Source of the DNA: Armigeres subalbatus
Taxonomy: Eukaryota > Arthropoda > Insecta > Diptera > Culicidae
Length of the DNA stretch: 64,000 bases
Direction: 5' to 3'
Assembly: GCF_024139115.2 (NCBI RefSeq)
Contig: NC_085141.1
Location: 396,578,042-396,642,041 of the forward strand
The notes beneath the pieces are model-generated. The model saw nothing but the letters and a program-made list of their open reading frames with translations, made no database searches and had not been told where the DNA came from. Both the position numbers and the translations under genes were made by a program. Numbering within the stretch: the first letter of the stretch is position 1; each line of letters begins with the position of its first letter. Below, piece by piece: positions 55,800 to 64,000 of this stretch.

Positions 55800-56390
55800 A
55801 CATTGGCAGTCACCTAAGAATCAGCAAAAACGAGCCGGAGAAAGTTCTCCAGAACGCATCCACTGCAGCAGCAAAGAAGAGTCCAAGCCCCCCTATTGAC
55901 ATACATAGGCGTAAGCGAGAAGCTGCCATCAAACGCCCCCAAGCTTTCTGAAGAAAACGCGCGTGTAAGTTTAGCAGAAACGAACTGCATTAGGTAAAAG
56001 TCTTGTAAGCTGCATTAATTTGATGTTTATGCTGGCTTGAGATATCCAGTTAGCCATGCGAACAAAGGCGCAGAATCCGGAGATAGCGAGATCGATTCTT
56101 GATGTTTTTGGGTGGGGAACATTCTCGACACCCTGGGCATAGTGTATCCATTGACTTGGCCACACAAGATACATACTAATGCAAAGGCATAGAAAGCTTT
56201 CGCTAAATAACGAAAGAAATGCTAATAGATTACTAAATTGAAAGGCAGGGCAAGTACCAGTTGGAATGTAGTGCTATGGAAGAAGAACAAGCTTGCGATG
56301 CACTTACGAGATTGACTGATTATTCGAAACCGATTGCTAAAATGTTAGCAAGTTTTCAATAGTAAATAATCATACATAAATACTGTAACA
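55800..56390 (-). repeat. Inverse partner of 51570-51875, split by a SINE
   Basis: Shares CGCATCCACTGCAGCAG, TCAAACGCCCCC and TGTTAGCAAGTTTTCA with the reverse complement of 51690-51860. The SINE at 56050-56289 lies between matching parts. Confidence 0.5.
56050..56289 (+). mobile_element. Fourth tRNA-like SINE family, copy 2
   Basis: AGCCATGCGAACAAAGGCG, GCGAGATCGATTCTTG (decayed B box), CATTCTCGACACCCTGGGC, GTGTATCCATTG and GAATGTAGTGCTATGGAAGAAG match 47105-47362 in order. Confidence 0.6.
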
Positions 56391-56568
56391 CACTGGAGTC
56401 GGGTTTTACGCGGAGGATATGGGCCGCGTAAATCAAAACAAAGTGAAAAACCGCGTAAATCCCAAAATATGTCTGATAAAACCACGGAAATCCCGAAGTT
56501 TGAGTGAAAAAAAAATCGCATAAAAAGTGATTCGTGTAAAAAAAACCGCGTAAAAAACGACTTCAGTG
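56391..56568. mobile_element. MITE, CACTGGAGTCG-TTTTACGCGG ends (~178 bp)
   Basis: Left CACTGGAGTCGGGTTTTACG, right the inverse of CCGCGTAAAAAACGACTTCA then GTG, followed by TA. The motif CCGCGTAAA recurs several times inside. Probably Tc1/mariner (pogo-like); the left TA has decayed. Confidence 0.6.
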
Positions 56569-57189
56569 TACATCGGGTATGAAGCGTTGACTCTTCCTTG
56601 ATCGAATGGTAAAAGAAAATTGAAAATCTATCGAGAAACAGCTGAGATATTAACGATCAAAGTCTATCATATTTTCGTGACGTTTTTCGATTTTTTGCAA
56701 TCGTAAAGTGTACCCCAATATAGAAAGACAGACGTAGTTCTACGTCAAAAGTTGCATTGGTTCTTTTTCGTAGAGAGTTACCTATGCTTAAAACAAAAGT
56801 ACGAAAACTGTTGATAACCTCATGTGCATGACAGCACAATTCGTAGTTGCTACTCCGTGATTGACAAGAACTTGCGAAATTGTACAGAGAACACAATAAA
56901 TGGGGCTCGGGATACGCTTCCCATTCTCAATGTACACGTTTCAGGAGCTCAGATATTTAAAGTCAATAACGGCACCGGCCTCGTCCTTACGGTCATATAG
57001 GAAGAGAAGGATTGTTAGTACGCCTCTCATTGCTACCACAGACCGAGTATACCTCTGCATCTCCACGCTTGTCTTAGGATATGATATCGTTTTAGTCACA
57101 AAGGATAATTTATCTGGATTCACTTCGGTAAGCGATGCGATCTATGGGATGGGAAATAACACTGATTTGCTTGCTCGCCCGGTATCATA

Positions 57190-57510
57190 TGAAAACTGAG
57201 GTGGATCGGCCTTTGGACGACCGAATCGACGCGCAACACTCTGTACTTACTTGCTCGATAGCTACTACAAACTATGGAAGATCGCACTTGTCTCGACCGG
57301 AGCAAAGCGCAATACAAGCTCATGATCCACCGAATAGCGAACAGATATGCGTTCATCTGTTCGTGACGAATAATACACGCACTTTACTTACTTTCCCGAT
57401 TGCTACTGATTTCGTGACGACGACTGCCTAGTTTACTCACCCGCACAAAGCAGAACAAAATTTCGATGATCGGCCGATCGTTCTGCTTACTGAAGAAAAC
57501 ACGTCAGGAC
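57190..57510 (-). repeat. Repeat related to 38278-38565; splice-donor-like units
   Basis: On the minus strand GTGAGTAAAC, AAGTAAGTAAAG and CAAGTAAGTACAG follow one another at intervals of about 70-110 bp, each in a similar context, downstream of CAGTAAGCAGAACGATCGG. Likely the leader region of a retroelement; further minus-strand sequence to ~56940 shows no domain. Confidence 0.3.
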
Positions 57511-57611
57511 TCGATACACATTTTTACTTTCTCTACGAAAACTTTTGATAACCTCATGTTTCAAAAGTGGCATGCTGCCCTGAAAATCCATTCAAAATAA
57601 AATTGTACTAC

Positions 57612-58019
57612 CAAGGATCTAATCTGCGTTTTATCATTTAGTAGTTTGTCATGAACAGATTCCTGAGGCTAAATTTTAAAATGTGTTGTATGGTGAACTT
57701 CTAGTGCAAAGGTTTTTCTACGACTCTGTCTAACAGTTCGTTCTTTGAATTTCACTAATACGGGGCTATAGCGCTAATAGAAGTAATTTATAGTAAATGA
57801 TTGAAATTTTGTTATCATTTAGTATGAGTTACTGCAATTGGCGCCTTAGCTTCGTTAATAGTGAAATTCAATCATCGACCTATTAGGCAGAGTTGTAGAA
57901 AAACCTTTGAACTAGAAGTTCACCATACAACACATTTTAAAACGTAGCCTCTGAAATAAGTTATTGACAAATTACTAAATGATCTAAGGCTGATTACTAA
58001 ATGATAGATAACATCCTTG
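57612..58019. mobile_element. Foldback MITE with ~170-bp arms (408 bp)
   Basis: Starts CAAGGATCTAATCTGCG and ends TAACATCCTTG; the arms share TCATTTAGTA, TTTTAAAATGTGTTGTATGG, TGAACTTCTAGT and AAAGGTTTTTCTAC as inverse pairs. No recognised target duplication. Confidence 0.7.
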
Positions 58020-59038
58020 TTTACAACTGTCAGTAACACGGTAGAAAAAAAGTTTAATATTTTTGATCAGAAAAGTGGTTTCACTTTCCCCATCGCTTTA
58101 TTCGGGATTTCCTTCAAAGTTTTTATTCAATTTAATTTTTTACTAACTTTTATTTTTGAATTTAGATTTGTTTAACAACGCACATTCTACAGATTGGGTC
58201 TCATCATTAGAATGGCCATTCGACTCTCTTATATTTGGATATTTGGGGCATAGATTGACCATAATTGTTGCTGTTGCTGTAGTCAATTGCTGACGAAGGG
58301 CATAAGCATCTATTAGACATTCATCGAGTGCGATGGAGTAGTGAGCTGCAAAATGAAAACCTGCAAACCTATGTTTGTCGTTCATTCCTCCATAAGGACA
58401 CATAAAATTGCGTCGCGTCAGTGAGTTGGTGTAATTGACACCCATCCTTTCAGATTCGTAAAGCTGGTAAGAAAATATCATGCAAATTCCATTAAAAACC
58501 TACCTCACTTGATGATGATGATGATGTTCCCGCCGCATACCCTTACAAAGGTTTGAGCTAGACGATTTATATTTAAGATAATTAATTGAATTTGATACTT
58601 CGGTAGTTGAACGGTACTTCGGTAGAAGAACAAAATCTATGGCAATTGTTTAATAATATTATTTACCAGAAAGTAAATATTTAAAAACACCAGCAGAGGG
58701 ATCTCATCATAATTTCTGAAAAGAAAACTTGACAAGAACGAGAATTTTTCCCCGTCTGTTTCACGTGTACGTTTACGTTATTTGATTTGACATTTACACA
58801 GTTTTTTGATGAAAGTGTATACTTTAAAAGTTACACAAAACTGTAAAAAAAATCATTATATACGCGAACATTTTTACTCTCAATTTGAAATAAATTAAAC
58901 ACTTTCAACTAGAAAGTGCAAGACATTTATTTACATTAATGTTCGTATTAATTTTGAAAATGTATTTTAATAAGGTATTTGTTCACCATTTATTTCTTAC
59001 TCTTTCATATTACAACTTTATTATTAAATCTTATTACA

Positions 59039-59260
59039 TAGGGGAACTGTACAGGTTTTGGCCATGTTCCTAATTTGGCCAATTTTGCGAATAACTCCAA
59101 AAATAAAGCAATTCGCGAGGGTTTTATTAGTTCCATCAAAAGATATATCCCTCACAGTTCAACGCTGCTTTCAACTGATCGATTATTTTGGAAAAATATG
59201 TATTTTCGAGGGTTGGCCAAAATAGGCACTAAGTTGGCCAAAACCGGTGCACTTCCTTTA
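59039..59260. mobile_element. TA-flanked MITE, GGTTTTGGCCA ends (222 bp)
   Basis: Left TAGGGGAACTGTACAGGTTT then TGGCCA; right TGGCCAAAACCGGTGCACTT then CCTTTA. Inverse match ~35 of 45 bases; TA on both sides. It lies just inside the right end of the ~6-kb hAT. Confidence 0.65.
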
Positions 59261-59380
59261 TTTTGTCGTTTTTCTCAGTACCGTAAGTACCGGTTCTCAT
59301 TGGTGCTCAGCATCGGTATTTTCGGTACTTGAATTCGCCGGTATTCCTGTTTTTTTCGGTACCAAAACCCTAGTGTCAAT

Positions 59381-60960
59381 GAATCATCAAACTTCTTTGT
59401 CGCGTCGTGCCGCATCGCTTATAGTCTGGTTTCCCCCTTAGGATGACCACCAAACGACGTTGTGGTATGGAGAATCAACTGTATGTTTTTCCAAGCTACA
59501 TAAATGTATTAAGAGTCCTGATGTGGTGACGACATAAAGCGCACGATCTTCTTTCTGCCAAGGTGGTTTGGTACTATCAAATCTATAATTTCACCAAAAA
59601 ATCTATAATAAAAATGTACGTCTAAGTTTGAAAGATGATATTGGCATTTTCATGTCATTGTAAATATGTTTAACTTCTCTCAGGAGTAATCCACTTATCT
59701 AAGTAATTAATTAAACGACTTCCTTCAAGGATGCATTTTTCAATTTAAAATGAAATAGGATTTTGTTCTCAACTTTTGCACGGGCCATGGAGGTTGTATT
59801 TTGAACGGGATGGCAAAAAGAGCAACATAAGGAGTGGTAGTACTCCTAGACCTAGTAGGAATAGACAGTGTAAGATAGCGCAAAGTGGAGGGTTCCTATA
59901 CAAAAGCAGCACAAAATCGTAACAAATATTTAATATACTGAAAATTTCAGACAGTGGTTTTGTTAGGACGCATTTTGGCGTAAAAGCCATTTTAATTTTC
60001 AATATATTCTGACTCAGTTTGACACTGATTACAGGTAGTGTAAAAGTAAGTTTATAATCAACGTTCGAGAGTTTATCCGGCTTCCCGCTACTGTGTGTTG
60101 CTATTTCAAGCACTGGGCAAAGTTGACACGGTTGGTCTGAGTGTGTATTATCAGGTCGGAAGCAGTCAGCAGGCGGTTAGTCGAAAAAAAAAGAACTTAG
60201 TTAAAAGAAGTCAAAGTTTTCCACTTCGCTGTAACTGTGAGATTTGACGGATTGATGAAGATTTGGTGTGAAAACATGAGGCGCCTCTCGCACAGCGATG
60301 GCTTGGGTAATATGAGCATCACCTGTCACCGATGATTGGTCCATTTTCTCTAATGGGACTTTTTGGTGAATTATTGAGTTCAATATATGGGTCACTTGGG
60401 TAGAACCTTCGATGGATAAATCGGTTTAGAAAGCCGTACAACCAACGAAAATGAAAAATTATGAAATTATTGCTTTGTATCTAAGCTTCTAAAAAACGAA
60501 AGAATTTAATTAGAGCACCTTCTCTTTCAAGTAATAGAAGAAGAACAATATACAATAAAAAAAACAAGAAGAACATGATTTTTTTACGTAGCGTAATATT
60601 CAAATCTCCTACTAGAGCTTTTACTGTTCATCGTGTTCCGCTACAAATTAAACCTCTTTTCCAACAGCCGATATAATTTTATTAACAAGTTCTTATCCTG
60701 GAATGCTTTCATCTGTTGCCATTAATAATTTGAATCACTAACTGTAAATTAAATGAGCGCCTTAGACATGTTGTACAACTTTGACTCCGCCCCCAAGTTA
60801 GTCCGACCAATTCAGTCTCTACAACTGCTTGATGAACAGTTGTTCCAACGAAAACAACAACGAATAATAATATCAGCAAACGTCATTTCCCCAGTAGCTT
60901 TGAGCTTGCGCTGATGGTTTTGTTGCTTCCAACCGGACTTCCGGCCATCGACGATATCAA
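59381..60960. other. No gene recognised
   Basis: Unique-looking AT-rich sequence after the hAT. Frames of 64-114 codons on the minus strand (e.g. 59769-60113) have no recognisable domain. Confidence 0.45.
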
Positions 60961-60966
60961 CGAATG

Positions 60967-61197
60967 GACCATTGTGGCCCCCGGGTGGTCACCTGAAAGA
61001 TCCGGAGCATCCGTAAACATGCTCAATTCGTAAATTTCATTAGAGCGGTGGAACAACTTATTGTTATCGAACCCTGAGTATGGAATTGATGTTTTGACCA
61101 CACACAAATCATGTTGACCACCGGGTGGTCCCTGGAAGATCCGGAGCATCGGTAAAAATGGTCAATTCGAAAATTTCATCGAAGAGCGGCGGATTTT
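60967..61197. repeat. Tandem duplication, ~145-bp period
   Basis: CCGGGTGGTC, AGATCCGGAGCATC, GTCAATTCG and AATTTCAT occur in the same order at 60981-61045 and 61121-61180. The spacing is ~140-145 bp. It directly precedes the minisatellite at 61215. Confidence 0.65.
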
Positions 61198-61214
61198 TTT
61201 AAAAATCATTTATT

Positions 61215-62125
61215 GTCGTCCAGAAATTCTTCCGGAAGTTCCTCCAGGAATTCCTTCGGAAATTCCTCCAGGATTTCCTTCGGAAGATCTTCCAGGAATT
61301 CCTTCGAAAAGTCCTCCAGCAATTCCTTCAGATGTTCCTCCAGGAATTCCATCAGAAGTTCCTCCAGAAATTCCATCGGTTAGTCCTCCAGGAATTCCTT
61401 CGAAAATTCCTCTGGAATTCCTTCGCAAGTTCCTCCAGGAATTCCTTCGGAAGTTCCCTCAGGAATTCTTTCGGAAATTTCTCCAAGAATACATCCAAAA
61501 GTTCCTCCAGGAATACCTCCGAAAGTTCCTCCAGGAATAATTCCGGGAGTTCCTCCAGGATTTCTTTCTTAAGTTCCTCTACGAATTCCTCCAGATGTTC
61601 CTCTAGGAATTCCTCCGACATTTTTTTCCAGGAATTCCTCCGAAATTTATTCCAGGAATTCCTCCGGAAGTTCCTTCAGGAAATCCTCCGGGAATTTCTG
61701 CGGAAGCTCCTCCAGGAATTTCTCCGGAAGTGGGGGAGGAATGCTAGGAAGAACTTCTGGAGAAATTTTTAGAGCAGCTTCCGAACGAACGTCCGAAAAA
61801 AATCCGACAAAATCTGGAGAAACTTCCTAAAGAATTTCTGGAGGAATTTCCGGAGGACTCTTATTTGTGTTTTTTATCGGAGTTATGTACAACATAACGG
61901 ATAGCTTCCGGAGGAATTTCTGGAGCATTTTCCGGAGGAATTCATGGACGAACTTCCGGCGGAATTTTAGGAGAAACTATCGAAAGAAATTCTGGAGGAC
62001 TTCCGGGAGGACTTTCTGGAGGAATTCCTGGGAGGATCTTTTGGATTTGTTTCTTCTTTATTATTTTTTTCAAATCGAAATTATGTGCAGCATTACGGAG
62101 TTTCCGGAGGAATTTCTGGACGATT
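61215..62125. repeat. TTCCTCCAGGAATTCC minisatellite with orientation switch
   Basis: 24-bp-like units of GGAATTCCTTCGGAAG / TTCCTCCA run to about 61730, then the reverse form (GAGGAATTTCTGGAG) to 62125, with a unit-free interruption at 61862-61905. Both strands stay open in places: plus frame 61332-61772 and minus GGTSEGIPGG-type repeats at 61210-61428. No gene inferred. Confidence 0.8.
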
Positions 62126-62328
62126 CATGACATCAACTAACATTATCCCTACTGATATATTTAAAGCAGTCAATCCATCAACTAGTATTTCATTGAAAGT
62201 TTATTTTAATATTGTTGAAACTAAATTAAATCGTCTCTAGAAATAATTAAAATCTCCTTTAAACCTTCTTACCTATGGGAAACCCCATTGCTATCTGTCA
62301 GAGTTTGAGTGAAGCATCTCCTACTCTC

Positions 62329-62640
62329 TGTTGCTCTACTGTAAAACCCATAAAGAACTGTCATTGTTTGTGTGAAGAATTTTGCTTCGACTTCGCGAAT
62401 TACCGCGAGATAATCTTTTTCCTAATCATTATTTTTGTAAAATTAAAAAGGAAGAGCAATCCAGGAGTAGCAATTAAATTATCGAAATTGCTATTCGATT
62501 AGTTTCAAGTAGTTAATTTGTATAAGTTTATCCTCTTATTATCCAGTTATTCCGAATAAACACTAGCAAGACCAAATGTAAGTTTGAACTGCTTTATATT
62601 AAAAAAAGCCAATGTTTAAAATATAATAAATCTAGCTTTG
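62329..62640 (+). other. Possible 5' LTR/leader of the BEL/Pao copy
   Basis: The position just upstream of gag, a TGTTGCTCTACTG start and a polyadenylation-like AATAAA at 62557 suggest an LTR, but there is no second copy in the window and no primer-binding site I can confirm. Confidence 0.2.
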
Positions 62641-62728
62641 AGCTCGCTAACCTTAAAAACCGCGTGCTACAAAAAGGTCCGAAAACTCTAAAATTTGTTG
62701 TGGATCACCACGGAACGGATTAACCAGG

Positions 62729-64000
62729 ATGCCGGAGACGGGTCGATTCGATTGCCAGGATTGCGATCAGCCCAATAATATCGACGATATGGTGGAGGGT
62801 GAGGGTTTCGACGATGGGCAGAAGGAGGAAAATTGGAAGTGTTGCAGATGTGTCGCCAAATACAGTTCCAACGATACTGCCGGAGATCCGAGTGCTCAAG
62901 TTGGTGTGGGTAAACAACAACTAAGTACCTCCGCCGGCGGCCCAGATGCGATCGGAGAGCACACCCAGCTTAACCTCAAACTATTCGAGGAAAGAGAAAA
63001 GCGCTCATACTGAAGGGGATCGAAATGGAGCCCAATTGTAGCGTCGGAAGTTGCAGTTGGAACAAGAGGCCTGGAAGGTGCGATACGCAATCCTAAACGG
63101 GAACGGTGAAGTGGCCGATGTTTTTCAGTGCTTTTAACACCTCCACGGATGCGTGCGTATGCTCTCGAGGCAGTTCACAGTCGCCTACTATTACCTGCAT
63201 CAGTTCCACAGGTTATGCAAACGCTGCAGCTATTGTACGGGCGCCCGGAGCAAATTATCTACGAGCTGCTCCAGAGAGTTCGGGAAGTTTCAGCACCTAG
63301 AGCGGATAATCTGTGCATAGTAGTGGCTTTCGGGATGGCAGTACAGAATTTCTGTGATCATCTGGAAGCGGCAGGCCAAGTGCTACATCTTTCCAACCCA
63401 ATAGTGCTCCAAGAACTAGTGAATAAACTTCCCGCAAATCTGAAGCTGTTTCTGCAGTTTCCAGTGGCGAACCTCCGTACATATATGGCGAATTTGGTCT
63501 CGGCACCTGCCGAAGTCACGCTTTCATTGAATCCCAAAGGAGCGCCACCAAAAAGGAAGAGAGGCAAAAAAAGTTTTGTGAATGCTCACACTACTTCACA
63601 TGGTGCAGCCGTTCCAGAGAAAACGAAAGTGGATTTTGTAAAACCAGCATCGCCAATAAGCTGTTTGGTTTGCGGAAAACCGGATCATCGTGTGAGGGAA
63701 TGCAATATCTTCAAGAAGATGGATCGGGACGATCGCTGGAAAAGCTGTTCATAGCGATTACTTGTGCCGGATCTGCCTCGGTAAACACGTCAGAAAACCC
63801 TGTTGGTCCTCGGCATGTACAAGGGTGTTAAATGCGTCATCACGCTTCTATATGGTGATTCTTCGATCGGCTCTAAACCGTCACCGCTAGAAGGAAGCGT
63901 ATTTAAACAAGGAAATTCAACTGAAGGCGTTCCACAATGTTTCGAATCGAAGGGAAGGAAATGCGTTTATGCCTGACGTGGATAAACAATATCAGCCGAG
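62729..64000 (+). pseudogene. BEL/Pao-like retrotransposon gag, frameshifted, cut by the window end
   Basis: ATG at 62729 opens a 94-codon frame with a PHD-like N-terminus (C9-x2-C12, PNNIDDMV, then WKCCRC near residue 36-41), the usual start of insect BEL gag; the middle Cys/His pairs are missing. A stop at 63011 breaks it. The second frame (63128-63754) has a helical gag body (QTLQLLYGRPEQIIYELL; NPIVLQELVNKLP) and a zinc knuckle CLVCGKPDHRVREC (CX2CX4HX4C) near residue 190, then a stop. A second knuckle-like CRICLGKHVRKPC follows at about 63761. Later frames to the window edge are broken. Structural protein of a virus-like particle in intact relatives; dead here. Confidence 0.75.

Larger units (their letters stand above)
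53401..59372. mobile_element. hAT-like element, ~6.0 kb, hosting many insertions
   Basis: Ends TAGGGTTCCTAGTACCGA and the inverse of TCGGTACCAAAACCCTA; outside them GTATCAAT (53393-53400) and GTGTCAAT (59373-59380), an 8-bp duplication with one mismatch that fits NTNNNNAN. Subterminal repeats of AGTACCGGTA occur at both ends (53430-53490 and 59275-59350), a hAT trait. No transposase recognised; frames at 55173-55508 and 58143-58481 (minus) have no family I know. If the two ends are unrelated half-copies the call fails. Confidence 0.6.

Noticed and set aside
56900..57431. Overlapping plus frames of 98-99 codons
   Set aside because: They run antisense through the candidate retroelement leader repeat and have no domain.
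61332..61772. 146-codon frame and antisense collagen-like GGTSEGIPGG frame
   Set aside because: Minisatellite translation; both strands open for the same reason.
1..64000. CRISPR arrays, operons, bacterial promoters or terminators
   Set aside because: Tandem repeats here lack unique spacers of constant length, and everything else indicates a eukaryotic insect genome.
1..64000. Endogenous virus-derived genes (e.g. flavivirus or rhabdovirus relics known in Aedes)
   Set aside because: I saw no reading frame resembling viral polymerase, capsid or glycoprotein; the only gag/pol-like relics fit gypsy and BEL/Pao LTR retrotransposons.

Overview
The window looks like non-genic, transposon-saturated chromosomal DNA from a culicine mosquito, most likely Aedes. 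The reasons are several copies of a tRNA-derived SINE matching my memory of the Aedes Feilai family, several MITE families, RTE-like, gypsy-like and BEL/Pao-like retroelement debris, very AT-rich spacers, and long minisatellites of kinds common in Aedes. I recognised no intact host protein gene, rRNA gene or functional tRNA gene. All family names rest on remembered motifs; no database was searched.

Layout. 0-4 kb: a ~150-bp satellite broken by a nested stack (a Harbinger-like MITE, inside it a 1.9-kb element with inverted TTTGGCATAA arrays, inside that a 52-bp minisatellite carrying a SINE and a small MITE) and by a short hAT with an exact 8-bp target-site duplication (TSD). 4-10 kb: LINE remnants, SINEs and a 1.2-kb GAAGAAGGAA array. 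12-16 kb: SINE, minisatellite and nested MITEs. 17-23.8 kb: a near-perfect 240-bp hairpin, a TA-flanked MITE, and a broken gypsy element split by a TA-flanked MITE that is itself split by a 1.7-kb hAT with a 23-bp minisatellite core. A minus-strand RTE endonuclease relic follows. 23.8-27.6 kb: mostly unique sequence with no gene I can support.

28.1-34.1 kb is bounded by hAT-type inverted repeats and an identical 8-bp duplication, and holds a TTCCGGAA-type minisatellite, an RTE 3' end with its own TSD, a MITE and a 51-bp tandem repeat. An internally deleted RTE copy follows (34.1-35.4 kb). 37-41 kb has a further RTE reverse transcriptase relic, a LINE RNase H relic, an interleaved inverted repeat (order A-B-A'-B') and a second copy of the 17.3-kb MITE. 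43.1-44.8 kb is a 1.66-kb element with inverted GGTCGAAGGACAAAA arrays around a polypyrimidine core. 45.7-52.7 kb has SINEs and MITEs, including an uninterrupted copy of the MITE that is split at 20 kb. 53.4-59.4 kb is a second ~6-kb hAT-like element containing a non-autonomous Helitron with a pogo/Tigger-like MITE in its 5' end, a SINE and several foldbacks. The right end has a minisatellite (61.2-62.1 kb) and a degenerate BEL/Pao gag that runs off the window.

Nothing here works as an operon or pathway. The coherent story is layered transposition. The most unusual pattern is a set of elements whose terminal repeats flank, or are themselves, minisatellite arrays.
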